In this document: positions 9,793-22,098 of the stretch, one piece after another
Layout of the letters: every line of letters begins with the position of its first letter
How positions within the stretch are numbered: position 1 is the stretch's first letter
Source of the DNA: Paraphaeosphaeria minitans
Taxonomy: Eukaryota > Ascomycota > Dothideomycetes > Pleosporales > Didymosphaeriaceae
Length of the DNA: 64,000 nucleotides
Assembly: GCA_015832175.1 (NCBI GenBank)
Contig: WJXW01000001.1
Location: 3,658,001-3,722,000, forward strand
Direction of reading: 5' to 3'
The notes under the pieces: model-generated
Seen by the model: the letters and a program-made list of their open reading frames with translations, nothing else
Told to the model about the DNA's origin: nothing
Database searches by the model: none
Translations under genes and position numbers: made by a program

Positions 9793-12700
9793 GGAGTAAA
9801 TTAGGAAATGTCTTTATAAGGACATAATAAAGACAGGTGTTAATAAAAAAATAGAGTTAGGACTACCTTTAAGAACCTACTATCCTATTAGAAGTAATAA
9901 TAGAGAAGTTACACTTTAGCCTACACTACATTGCGTAAGGAAACGCTGTATAGAATACCTAATATAGTATTAGAGAGGTGTAGGATAGATATTAAGAAGA
10001 AGCTAATAAGGTTAACCTCTAAAGTTACACTAAGCTAGAAGAATAGATAGGAGTTTAGAGTATTCTAGTAAAACTCCCTATTTATTTTATTACTATTCTT
10101 AGAAGCTACTGTAAGGTTCTACTTAACTTAGGATTAGAACTAAATGTTATAAGGTATACTACTGTAAAGGCACTTAATATTATAATCTAGGACTAAGATT
10201 AGAGCTACTTACCTACTAAAGAATAATTAGGCATAGTAGGAGCTAGTAGAGATTTAGATAAATATATAGGAACTACCTATAGTATACTACTTAAGGTTAG
10301 GCTAATTATAATTCCTACTTATTTTAAGATTATAAGAAATGTTAGGAGGCCTATTATCCTAAGCACCTCTTTTATAATAGCTACTTAGTTAGCTATAGAA
10401 TTCACTCTAATAGGCTAATACCTATGTAGGATTACTTCTATAGATAGGAAAAGAATAGTCTCTTTTCTTAGGTTAGATACTCTACTACTTTCTAACTATA
10501 AGATAAGTAACAAAGATTTAGGAAACGTATAAAGGGTGTACTTATAAAGGAAGTACACTTGCTATAGGGTTACCCTATTAGTGCGTACCTTAGTGATAAA
10601 GAGGTAGAGAATAGAGAAGATAAGTAGGAAATTAGTTAAGTAGAATTAATTAGATAATAAGTAAGAGAACGTTAAGTAATAGTAGCTAAGTAATTAGGAA
10701 CTACCTATACTATGCATAAGAAGGTGGCAAATAAAGTTTGGCCTATAGATAACCTAAGAGGAGACTGCCTATTAGAGGTAGAGAGATTAGATTAAAGAGA
10801 AAAAGCTATTAAATAATAATAAGCTGTAATAGCTTTTTAGGGACCTTAACTAGATGCATATTTAGAAATGTTTAAACCTAGATATATAGATTTTAGAAGG
10901 GGGTACTAATTAACACCTAAATAACTAAAGGAGATAAATATTAGAGACTAGCTAAAACCTATAGAAATTTTACTTATCTATAAGCTAATGTTCTATTAGG
11001 AGGCAGCTCTAGCCTAGGAATTTAGTAAGATAATAACTATTAGTAAGGATATTATACTTTTATACTAGATTTAGACTATTTTATATAAAGTCTAGTAGGT
11101 AAGAGGCTTTAACTGCCTAAAAAGGCTAGTGCCTATAGTACACTAGAGAATTTTAGATTAGATTAACTAAAAAGTTCTTAAAATATATAATAGCTAATAT
11201 TAAAACCCCTAGTTCCTAGTACTAAAAAAAGACACAGGGTATTAATTAATTAACAACGCCTAGTTCTATAATAAGATTTTAGAAAGAGATGTTAATCTCC
11301 TACCCTTAGCTAATAAGTTTTTAGAGAGGATTAGAGGTAGAGTAATCTACTCTCTATTTAATCTATTTTTAGGGTTTAACTAGATACCGCTCTATACGGC
11401 CTTAAGACATATAATAGCTTTCTAGACACCTATTAGCCTTATAAGGCACTACACACTGCTATAAAGTATAATAAATTTACTAGGAGTTTTCTAGAGAGCT
11501 ATATTAACGATCTTTTAGAGGTATTTCCTTAATATCTTACTTTTTATTAATAATATTGTATTAGCAGAACTAAAGTTAACCTATAGGGATAAAGAAGCCC
11601 TTTCTAGGGTACACTAATTTGTGCTTAAACATATTATATAGCTAAATAGGGTACTTACTAACTTAGAGAGGGCCTATACTACTATATTAGGAATAAAATC
11701 TTTCTAGGGAGTGAACTAAATAGAAATTATAGAATATAAAGTATCGCCTAATAGCTAATCGCCCTAAGACAAGAAAGTGGCTAAAATTCTATACTAGAAA
11801 GAATGCACAAATTAAGGAGAAGTCTAATAATTTATTAGAATTTACACTTACTATTACTAATAGATCTTCTACTTTTCTATTAAAGTAAAACCTTTGTACA
11901 TACTTACTAGAAAAGGCTAAGAATAAAAGTAGGGAGATCTTAAGCGCTATTTAATAAATATTCTAAAGGAGAGTATTACTACTACACTAGTTCTAATAAC
12001 TCTTAATTATAAATTAGGAAGGCAGATCTTTGTCTACATAGACATAAGTTTATAAGGAGGAGTAGCCTATATTAAGTAAGTAGAAGAGGATAGGAAGCGC
12101 TACCTAGTGCAGTTTAAAAGTATACTATAGTTTAAAGCAGAATTAAGGTGGCACTTAACTAAGCTTAAATATAAAGTAGTAGTATAGGCACTAAAGAAGT
12201 TTACGCTATACCTATATAGGACCTAATTTATTATTAAAATAGATATAGCTACTTTAATTTTATAGCTTAACTAGTTTTCTACTAACCTCCCTAGATTAGT
12301 TATAAACTAATAGCTAGGTATAATACTGCTATAGGACTTTAAAATTGTCTATAGGCTAGGAAAATACAATGTTATTACTAATAGATTATTAAGGTACTCT
12401 TAACTAAAAGGATGGATAGTGCCAGAAGAATTAGAAGAAGACCTAGGTCCCTTTATAGACTATATAGTAGAGAAGTATAATAATGGCTTAGTGTTTACCT
12501 TATAAGAGGCCTAGATCCTTAGCGAAGACTTTTTAGAAGAATTAGAAGAGATAGCAAGGTTCTTACTATTTAAAAAAAAACCTAATAGGCTAATACCCTA
12601 GAAAAGCCGCCTTTTGTGGACAAAGAAGCCCTAAACCTTTTTTATAAAAGCAAACCTACTATTTAAGAAGTTAACTCTAAATCTTACTATCTAAAGGGTA

Positions 12701-13920
12701 ATTAATAACCTAAATATTTAAAAGGCACTTATTTAGGAGGTCTACTAGCACCTTTACTATAAAGGAATCTAGGCTATAAATGCTGCGATTTAGTCTTAGT
12801 TCTAGTAGGAGAGCTAGTTTAAAATAATTTAAACTAAGCTAAAGAAATATACTATCTATACTACTAAATAAGGTAATTAGTTAGAAATAAGCCTTAAAAT
12901 TAGTAACTCTAGGACCTTATTTAAATAATCAACTATTAATATCACCTACATACCTATAAGTAAGCATTAGAAATCCTTCCTTATTATTACTAGGGAATAC
13001 GCTTTAGGATAGCCTAAAGCTAGAGTACTTATTAGAGTAGATTTAGAAAGCGTTATAAAGTTCCTCTATAAGGACATTATCTATAGGTAGGGGTTGTTTC
13101 CTTAACTAAGTATAGATAGGGGGCCTAAAAACAAATTAGTAGTTAAAGCACTAGCTAGACACTATAGAATACACTATATTTAAGCTTCCTCCTACAACTC
13201 TAAGGCTTAAGGACTAGTTAAACAAGGTTACTAATTACTTATTATAGCGCTTACAAAGCTAAGAAATAATTAGGAGCGTAATTTACCTATAGTAGTATAG
13301 GCTAAGAGGGTTTTAATTTAATAAAGCATAAGATTAGCACCTATAGAGATAATAATTAGCATTTAACCTATATTACCTATTAAGCTAGCGATTAAAAGCT
13401 AGCAGACCCTACTATAGTTAGAGGTGGAAAACCAATTAGATCTACTTGCCCTAAGGGCTAAGTAGTTAGAATAGAGAGGTAATAAACTTTTAGAGGCGCT
13501 ATCTAGGTTAAAAAGAATACGCCTTAAAGGAGTAAAGCAATAGGATTTTAGTAAAGCCTATTAATAAGACTTTTATAAAGGAGACCTAGTGCTAGTTTAG
13601 GATTTAATTAGGGCTATAGATAAGTTAATAGCTATAAAGATAAGGGATTACTAGCTAGGCCCTTACTAAATCTCTATTAACTATCCTAACTAGTTATATT
13701 ACTAACTAGAAGAGCTTAATAGAGCTATATTCTAGTATACTACGTATAGTAACCGCTTTAAGCGCTTCTACTAGTATACCCTAGATAATAAAGCATAGGT
13801 ACTAAGAGGAAGGATAAAGATTGTGCCTAAGGACTTACTAATTAACTTTTAGACCCTACTACTAAAGCTGCTAAAACTACTACGCTATTAAGAGGTTAAA
13901 AAGAGGAAAGAGCATAGTAA
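9793..13920 (+). pseudogene. Gypsy-2 pol, left part, RIP-inactivated
   Basis: Pol of a second, clearly different Ty3/gypsy lineage. Reverse transcriptase lies at about 11170-11620, with KKDTGYQLINN, a short RHITAFQTP motif typical of one fungal gypsy group, and a catalytic site reading F-I-N-N at 11543-11554 where an active enzyme has Asp-Asp. RNase H lies near 11900-12420. The integrase core lies near 13040-13300, with RGPKNKLVVKALARHY and a YNSKAQGLVKQGY segment. A basic C-terminal part ends near 13870. The element starts abruptly at the Copia-1 A border, so its 5' LTR and gag are missing or unrecognised. It is interrupted at AGTAA by Chromo-1 #2 and resumes at 20641. Confidence 0.75.
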
Positions 13921-14376
13921 TATTAAATCCAAGAGGGTAGCTAGTCCTAAAGGGTTAAAGTTAGTTCTTAGGCAGGAGTACTTATAGAAGGTGGAAGGTC
14001 TTATTAATACAATAGTATCTTATAAAGTGTAATAAGTTAACAATTTAGTCTGCTAGAATCCAAACAATAGATTAATAAATAGATTAAACACAAGTATAAG
14101 AAGCTTATTCTTGCGTTCCTATATACTAAGTAGTCCTATATATCCCAGAATCCTATATATCCTAGAATCCCATACGTCCCAGAATCCTATACGTCCTAGA
14201 ATCCCGTGTGGGCGAGTCCCACGCGTCCTAGAGTTCCTGTATGGGCGAGGCCCGTGCGGTCCTTAGGACCCTTAGGACCTATAACCTATTATCTAACTGC
14301 TTAGTTAGCTAACTCTAGCAGACTAGTAGTTTAATAAGCTCGCGCCCTACTACGCGTACGTAGCTAGATCCTAATA
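13921..14376 (-). repeat. 3' LTR of Chromo-1 #2 (U3 type B)
   Basis: A 456-bp LTR. Positions 13921-14130 (R-U5, up to the TATA box) match all other Chromo-1 LTRs. The remaining 245 bases of U3 are unrelated to types A and C. The outer end reads TA instead of TG, a RIP change. Confidence 0.9.
14135..14202 (-). repeat. Four 17-bp tandem repeats in U3 type B
   Basis: Four units of the form CCTATACGTCCTAGAAT, separated only by transitions, stand directly upstream of the TATA box. The same four units are at 20399-20466 in the 5' LTR. Next to them lie a GGGCGAGTCCCACGC segment and a repeated TTAGGACC word (about 14262-14282). They are candidates for sequence-specific regulatory sites. Confidence 0.8.
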
Positions 14377-14392
14377 TTATCCTCCCCCTCTA
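14377..14392 (-). promoter_or_regulatory. Polypurine tract of Chromo-1 #2
   Basis: On the minus strand an AG-rich block containing GAGGGGGAGGATAA abuts the 3' LTR. Copies #3, #4 and #5 have similar blocks at the same place, as expected for the primer of plus-strand DNA synthesis. Confidence 0.6.
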
Positions 14393-14975
14393 AGCTTAAT
14401 ATCTTTATAAGTTAACTACTTATAAAGTTATTATCTTGTTCTATTTAATATCGCTATAGTTAAGCTAATCACCTTAAGAAAGACTATATTTTTATAATAG
14501 TTACCTATTTATACTGCGCTAAGAAGAAATATACTTATTATCTTTCTTTTTTACACTCTTAGTGTACTAACTACGTTAGATAAGGAAACTAGAAGTGTAA
14601 GCCTAAAAAGATCCCTTTACTAGATTATTTAAAAATAGATGCTAAAATAGAGAGGTTAGAAAAGTTAGAGGCTAAAGAGGAGGCGAAGCTCTATATTAAA
14701 GAAGAGCTAGCTAAGGTAGCTCTCCTTTACGCCTATTAGGTGTAAGAGAAGATAACACGCTTATATAATTAGTAAAAGAAATTATATTAGAAGGAATAAG
14801 AATTATTTAATTATAGTATAGGTACTATAGACAAGCTAGAAGCGCTTAAAGCGTAGAAGGAGTTAGTGTAGGCCACTACGTTAATAAATTCCAACGCGCT
14901 GTTAGGCGCTAAAATAATTAACTAGTCTATTTTATAGGCTAGCCCTTATACTAGTAGTAATTCCTAAGTGCGTCC
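14393..14975 (+). pseudogene. Antisense Cys-cluster coiled-coil frame, type B
   Basis: A plus-strand frame, opposite to gag-pol, is broken only by TAA and TAG. Six Cys or RIP-derived Tyr codons lie at 14506, 14515, 14536, 14563, 14572 and 14596, spaced CX2CX6CX8CX2CX7C. Three are still Cys (TGC or TGT); the others are TAT or TAC, the RIP product of Cys codons. After the cluster comes a long charged, heptad-like stretch (DAKIERLEKLEAKEEAKLY). The layout of zinc-cluster, short linker and coiled coil resembles fungal Zn2Cys6 regulators such as the Gal4 type. The start codon is not visible. The sequence outside the Cys is unrelated to types A and C. DNA binding and control of the element are inference. 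Confidence 0.6.
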
Positions 14976-14984
14976 TAGTTATTT

Positions 14985-17900
14985 CTAGTAGAACTTCTTA
15001 ATCTTTTACTAATAGTTTCCTAGATTATTTTTTAGTTCCTAGGTGTTTTCGCTATGTAGGTAACCTTTCCACTTAATAAGATACGTGTTATTATTCTAAT
15101 TATATTCCAGAATTTTTTTAACCTTAAATTTATTTTCTTCCTTAGTCTGGTAGTAGAAGGTGGTTTTAACTAGTGTATTAGGGTCTGCTAGTTCTAGTAG
15201 TAATACGTAAAATACTAGGTGTATCTTTACATCTAGCGGTAGTTCCAACTTGTAGTTTACTAGTGATATTTACTTAGAAATATAAAATAGTCTAACCTTA
15301 ATATAATCTAGTTTCTTATATTTCTTCTTCTAAGTTTAAAGGTTCTTTGTAAGTAGATATACTTTATCCCCCTTCTTTAGCTAAGGTGCCATTTTTTATT
15401 TTTAATTTTAGTATAAAATTAATTGCTGCTAAGCTTTCTTGAGATTCTCTTAGAGTTATTAGTATATTTTTTTTATATTTTCTACTATATCTATAGCTTC
15501 TTTTGCTTTAATTGTCGTAGGAAATTATTAGTTAAAGAGATATAGGTGTCTTCTATAGTTTACATAGAATAGTATATGTCCTAATACTACTAATACTTTG
15601 TTATTATAGGCTAACTATGCTATAGGTAGTAATAAAACCTAGTTATTCTTCTAACTATTACAGTAGATGCGTAGGTACGTTTCTATAGTTTAGTTTATAC
15701 ATTCTGTCTATCTATCTATTTATAGATAGTAAGCTGTTAATAGCTTTTATTTCGTTCTAAGCAGTGCTATAAGCGTTGTTTAATAATTTAACATAAAGAG
15801 CTTATCTCTATTACTAATAATTGTTTTTAAGATTCTATAGTGTCTAATTAGTTAGTCTAGAATAAGAAAAGTAAGTTCTTTTGCTATTATTCTTTTAAGG
15901 CATAGAATAAGCTTAACATATTTGGTTAGTTAGCAGACTATTACTAGTATGCTATCGTATTTAATTCCTATTATTAGATCCTTAGAATTTAGAATTCCTA
16001 TAACAAAATCTATAGCAATATCTTCCTATAGTGCTGTTAGTATTCTAATTGCTTACATCTCTCTATATTTAAGATGTGTGCTATGTTTATTTCTCTAACA
16101 TTCTATATATTTGCAGATATAAGTTATTATAGCTTTCTTAATTTCTTTAAAGGTGTAATTCCTTTAGATAAGTTCTATTGTCTTCGTGATGCCTAGGTGT
16201 CTATACATAGGGTTATTATAGTATTATTAAATAATCTTAGTCTATAGATGTTCTAGAACTTCTTAGTTAATTACTAAAAGTTAATTTAGTTCTACTGTTA
16301 GCTCTAGAAATCCATCTTTAGCTTTGCAAAAGATTATAGAAAAGGTTTTTACCTTTTCTTTTACTAAATTACTTTATTAGCTAAGAGTGTCTACTTTGCC
16401 ATTTTCTTTTCTAGCTACATAGATAATTTTAAACTTATACTACCCTATAGTTTGTAACTATCTTTATTATTATAGCGTAAGTTCTTTTGTTATTATAAAC
16501 TTTAGAAGGTTCTTATAATCTATATAGATTTCTAGCGTTAAGTAACTAAGCGTATAAATCCTCTAGTGCTTTAAGGCTTTAATAATAGCGTAGAGTTCTT
16601 TATTATGTACGTTATATTGTGTTTCAGTGTTATTAAATTTATATAAGTAATAGGTAATTGGGTGCTATTTACTATTATATTCTTATTTAGCATAGGCGCC
16701 TAGCGTAAGATCGCTAGCGTCTGTTTTAAAGCGTAGTAGTTTATCGCTTCTAAAATAAATAAGAATAGGTTCTATAATACATGCTATCTTAAAGAGTTGG
16801 AATAATATTCTACACTTATCTATCTATTTAAAAGGTACGTCCTTCTTTGTAAAATTTATTAAAGGTATTGTAACCTTTATGTAATTTTGGATAAATTATT
16901 AGTTAAATCTATAGAATCCTAAAAATTCTTGGATATTCTTAGCTGTCTTTAGTATTAGCTAGTTCTTAATATATTTAACTTTACTTAGTGCTATCTTAAT
17001 TCCTTCTGTAGTAATAATATGTCCTAGGAATTTAAGTTATTTAACGTTAAACTTACATTTCTTAAGTTTAATACAAAAGTATGCTTTATCTAGCGCTTCT
17101 AGTACTATCTATATATGCTTAGTGTAGTCTAATTTGTTTTTAGAAAAGACGAGGATATTGTCTATATACGTAATAACAAATATATCTAGATATTTACAGA
17201 GTACGTTGTTAACAAGTGCTATAAAAGCTACTAGTGCGTTTATAAGTCTAAAAGGCATAACCTTATATTTAAATAGTCTATAGCGTGATTAAAACACTAT
17301 TTTTTATTCTTTACCTTTCTTAATTTATATAAGGTGGTAACTGTCTCTTAGATCTATTATTATAAATATCTTGGCTTAAGATAGTTAATCTTGTAACTCT
17401 ATAATGTTTAGTAGTAGATATTAGTTCTTTATTATTATATTATTAAGTTGTTAGTAGTTAACACATAGTCTGTCTAATCTATCCTTTTTCTTAATAAACA
17501 TAAAAAGGCTTACTGCTAGTGACTTTAATAGTTATATATATCCTTTCTTAAGGTTTGTCTTAATAAAATTACGTTCTTTAAGGAGTTCTTCTTCTGTCTT
17601 ACTATATAGTAGTTTAAAGGGTAGTGTCTTCCTTTCTTCTAGGTCTATTATAAGATCCTAGGGTTAATGTTTAGGTAGGTTTGCTTTTCCTTCCTTTTCT
17701 ATAAATATGTGTATTTATTTCCTATACTCTCTTAGTAAGGTAAGGGGTGTACTGTTATTCTCCTTCTCGCGCTTCTTAACTTAGTGGTTCCTACTAGCGT
17801 TTACTAAGGTGTGCTTCTGTTTTTTAACTATCTATTATAGTATTATATTGTTAATAACTCCCTTATCTACTATTATTTTTAGTTAATGCGTAGGCTTTGC

Positions 17901-20184
17901 TTATAATATATAATTATAGCGTCTAAATAATATTTTCTTTATACCCTAGTTAATCTATAGGTTGTGTATTATTAACTAAAGTAATTCTAAGACTAACTTA
18001 TACTTAGATCTTAGTAAGACATCTAAGGTAAGTTCCTCTCTATATTCTTAGACTGTTATTGTGGTAGTAACCTCTTAGTATATTTAAGGTGTCTTAGGCA
18101 TTAAGGATCTATTTGCAATATAGATAATATAGGGTACTTTTTTCTCTAATATTATAAGTCCTGCTTATCTTACTGTCTAATAAAATATAAAGTTCCTTCC
18201 TGCTCTTAAGTTTATAAGAGTTTAAGCCTGTATTCTTTTAAGCTGTACTAGTAGCTTAACTAATACTATGCTTACTATAGCATTTAATTTAATAAAGGCG
18301 TTTTCTTATCTAAGTTTAGGCCTAAAAAAGATATCTATTTATGTAGGTTATAGTTAAGTTCTAGTGCCTAGTATGCGTTTCTAAGCATCTGCTTTTATTA
18401 TTATTCTTAAGTATATAGCTTATATAGATCGTCTTCTTCTTCTTCTTCCTGTAAGAATGTTCTTCTGTTTTTCCTCCCGTAGTCTTTACTATTCCTATGT
18501 ACTAGTTAAATTAGTAGTTCTATTATTACTTCTTACGTAGGGTAGTTTATAAAGCTGTCTAAATGTTTAGCTATATAGTAGTATTTGTAGTTTTAGTTTA
18601 GACATATGTACTAGTATAGTTGTATATAGTTTCTATTAATAAGTATATTGCAGTATTTGTTACCTTTTAGCGTGAGGTAAGGAAAGTATTTTACTTATTA
18701 TTTATCCTAGAGGTGTTTATTATAAGCTATAATAAAGTAGTCTGTCTACATTTATCTACAGCGTAGTTTCTTTCTAAGTTATTTCTTATTCTCCTCTTTC
18801 TCTGCCTTGTGTTATACGTATATTGGTTCTTCACAATACGTCTATATATAGAATTAGTGTATAGGATTTCAGTGGTCTAGGTAGTACTTTAGTACATAGT
18901 CTAACTTCTTATTTTTATAGGGTTGCATTCCTTTTAGTGCCTAGTAGGGTTCTATGTAGTCCTAAACATTTAGTTTATACTTAGGTAACATAGGATTATC
19001 TTCTTCCTGCCTACTTTATAGGTAAGGAGTAGGAGATCTTAGTATCTCTTCTACGTCTTCTACGTTGTGGTATACGTTGGAGTCGTCTTCTAGATCTTTA
19101 TATAGTTATAAGTTAGGTAAACCTAATTGCTTACTTTGCTCTAGTATAACGCATTAGTAACTAAATAGCATTATAATAACTTCCTATTCTTTATTAAGTT
19201 CTTAGTCTTTAATAGTTAGTACATTTAACTTAGTTTAATAGACTTTATTCTTTAATCTATAGTTTCTAGCTATATAGCCTAGTTTACTACATATAAAGCA
19301 TTTATAGGTCTTAGTTATTAGTTATTAACTTCTATTAGAGACGCGTTTATTAGGCTGCTTAAGGCCTATCCTTTCTCCTTTTCCTTTGCCTATATAGTTA
19401 AACTAGACATCTTCTATTAGTTTGTATCTCTAGTAGTTCCTTAGCTGTTGCTTTTAGATAATTCTAACAGGGTTCTTATAAACTACTTTTACTAGTTATC
19501 TAAAGCTTATTACTCTAGGGTTTTAGTAGAGCTCTTATTACAGTAAAAACTACTCTTTGTTAATTCTAATAGTTTCTTTGTATAGTTCTTTAAGATTAGT
19601 AATTTATGCACTACTACGTAAGAGTTCTTTGCGTAGTTTCTATTTAAGTCCTTGTTTATACATGTCCTAAAGAGATTTATTGTCCTAGTTAAGCTACACA
19701 GCGTACCTACAAAACTTAGCTATATACTTAGCTACTAATTGTTTCTAAGTTATAGTCTAAATTTTTACTTTTATAATAGAGTCCTTATTAGCAATCTTAA
19801 AGAGTTATTTAAGGTATTTCTTAAAGTTATTATAATCCTTAATAATGTTAACTACATTAGCGTGCTTATTTACGTAATTATTGTTGTTATTATTGTAGTC
19901 TATTCCTAGGTACTTTTTAAGGTAGGGATAGATCTATAATCCTGTATCTCCTCGCATATATATTACTGCGAAGATAACCTTCTTTTTGTCTTTAAAGAGT
20001 TTGTTTAAGTTAAAGAAGTAGAGGTCTAACTAGAGAATCTAGACGTTAGTTTAAGATTATTTACTAAAGTAGAGATTAGGTTTATGCGCCTTACTACTAT
20101 CCTTTATAAGAGTAATCTTAGCGGCACCTAAAGCTATAGAAAAAGTAGGAGTTTATAAAGTACTTATATTAAAGGTGTTTAAGA
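14985..20184 (-). pseudogene. Chromo-1 #2 gag-pol, RIP-inactivated
   Basis: Gag, protease, reverse transcriptase, RNase H, integrase and chromodomain of a fungal chromovirus. Gag starts left of 20184. The CCHC zinc knuckle is at 19259-19300, with two of its four ligands changed to Tyr. The reverse transcriptase catalytic site reads Y-I-D-N at 17157-17168, the second Asp having been lost by G to A. The chromodomain lies at about 15033-15095, with IKWKGY. Chromodomains tether integration to histone marks of heterochromatin, which fits the clustering seen in this window. In-frame stops are TAA and TAG. Confidence 0.85.
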
Positions 20185-20640
20185 TATTAAATCTAAGAGG
20201 GTAGTTAGTTCTAAAGGGTTAAAGTTAGTTCTTAGGTAGGAGTACTTATAGAAGGTAGAAGGTCTTATTAATACAATAGTATCTTACAAAGTATAATAAG
20301 TTAATAATTTAGTCTACTAGAATCTAAATAATAGATTAATAAATAGATTAAACATAAGTATAAGAAGCTTATTTTTGCGTTCCTATATACTAAGTAGTCC
20401 CACACATCCTAGAATCCTATATGTCCCAGAATCCTATACATCCTAGAATCCCATACATCCTAGAATCCCGTATAGGCGAGTCCCACGCGTCCCAGAGTTC
20501 CTGTACAGGCGAGGCCTGTGCGGTCCTTAGGACCCTTAGGACCCGTGACCTGTTATCTAACTGCTTAGTTAGCTAACTCTAGTGGACTAGTGGTTTAATA
20601 AGCTCGCGCCCCGCTGCGCGCACGCGGCTGGATCCTAATA
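20185..20640 (-). repeat. 5' LTR of Chromo-1 #2 (U3 type B)
   Basis: A 456-bp partner of 13921-14376, ending in GGATCCTAATA followed by the target duplication AGTAA. It has the four 17-bp units at 20399-20466. The two LTRs differ by transitions in the parts I compared. Confidence 0.9.
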
Positions 20641-21860
20641 AGTAATTCTAGCTTAGAAGTTAAAGATAGCCTTATAAGAACTAGAGGGGTAGAGTAAAAG
20701 AAAAAACTCCAATAGGCTATTATACCACTTATATAGATAAGAGGTAATTCACTAAAAGTAGTTATTTTAAAGAGAGTAGAAGTATTAGATTTTAATATAG
20801 ACTAAGATGTGTCTATTTTAGAGTCTAATATTATGTTAAACTAGTCTAATTCTTTCCTAATATAGAAATAGGAAAGCTAACTATAGGTAGTTAGTAAAAA
20901 AGAGAGAGGAAGGAAGGAAAAAGAAATAGAGAATATCTAGTTACTAGCTAAAGACATATTAGGGCACTAATTATTATCCTCCTTATTATTAATAGTAATA
21001 TTATCTCTATAGTAGTAGCTGGACTAATAAGTATTTAGGGTTTAGGGCTCTATAGAGCTAGAGGCCCTAGTTACTTTAAACTAAAGAAGAGATCTAGCAC
21101 AATTTTAGGTAGCCTAATTAATAGACTGCTAATAAGGTAAGAGAGAACTAGAATAAGAATACTAGGAATAAGTAGACTAAAAGAATAGCTAAGGCTAAAA
21201 AGAAGTATTCTTCCGAGTAGGAGAATCTAGGCGCATAGGTAATCTAGGACTAGATAATTTATAATTAGAGCTAGAATAAGAACCCCTTTAAGCTAGAGGA
21301 CTAAAACCCTAAAATAATAAAGCACTACTAGGAGGAAACTAGAAGAAACCTCTAAAAGACTTCTAAGAATAATCTTAAAGGGCTACTAAGAAAAGAGGAC
21401 TATAGTTTATAGTAATAGTATATTAGGGTTCTATAGGCTCCCTAGGAATAGGAGTATTAAAAGTAGAAATAGTCTTAGAAGTGTAACTAGAAGGAGCCTA
21501 AGACTAGATTGTACTAATAAGAAGGATATTAGCAGTTAAAATAATATTATCTATAAAAGGACTAGTGCTAGGGTTAGCTAGCTTATTTAAAAGGAAAGAA
21601 ATATTAGCTTAGGCAGTAAAGAACTAGAACTAGAACTTATAATAAAAAGAGTAAGAGGTATAGTTACTATTTATCTAGTATTTATTATACCCTCTCTAGT
21701 TTAGCAGCTTGCCTTCTAAATAGGAAATACTATATTTACTACTAAAATAGAGCTTACTCTTTTTACTTTTATTCTAGTAGTAGGTGTAGTAATAGTTAAT
21801 TAAAGAAAAAGGAGAAAAATAAGAGGAGGTAGTAGTATACTAGATGCCTATGTTAATATT
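20641..21860 (+). pseudogene. Gypsy-2, right part after the nested insertion
   Basis: The sequence continues from 13920 across the AGTAA duplication. One plus-strand frame can be followed with TAA/TAG stops for roughly 1.2 kb, coding for a hydrophilic region with charged runs (for example KKERGRKEKE near 20890-20930). This would be the tail of pol or an extra downstream frame. The apparent Gln-richness is unreliable because TAG may derive from CAG or TGG. No 3' LTR of this family is recognised. The region ends at the reversed LTR-238. Confidence 0.45.
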
Positions 21861-22098
21861 TGTCCGTACAGTTTATTGTACAAATAGCACTAAGTGAAAT
21901 AGGGGCCTACCTATCTATAGGGACCCACACAAGGACCCACTACTTAGGTTAGCGCTAAGAGGTAGAGACTTTATAAGGTCCTTAGTGCCCCTTTGTACGA
22001 CAGACTAGACGTAATTAATTAAACCTACTTCTTACCCTTTGTACAATAGTATACTATTAACCCTCAAATGCTTAATTGCAGATTAAGCCAAACCTACA
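21861..22098 (-). repeat. LTR-238 solo LTR, reversed copy
   Basis: A 238-bp sequence TGTCCGTACAG...AACCTACA, the reverse complement of the copies at 36306-36543 and 48106-48343 and of identical length. It keeps many CA and TG dinucleotides, unlike its surroundings. Unlike the other two copies it has no visible 5-bp target duplication (ATATT on the left, CTAAT on the right). Confidence 0.8.

Larger units (their letters stand above)
13921..20640 (-). mobile_element. Chromo-1 #2, Ty3/gypsy chromovirus
   Basis: A full-length element of 6720 bp, inserted into Gypsy-2 with a perfect target duplication AGTAA (13916-13920 and 20641-20645). It has two 456-bp LTRs with U3 type B, an antisense frame of type B, and gag-pol ending in a chromodomain. 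It is dead through RIP. It is the only copy in the window with type B U3 and antisense frame. Confidence 0.9.

Noticed and set aside
21034..21047. TTTAGGGTTTAGGG, telomere-like
   Set aside because: Only two units, not the fungal TTAGGG repeat in register, and inside the tail of Gypsy-2.
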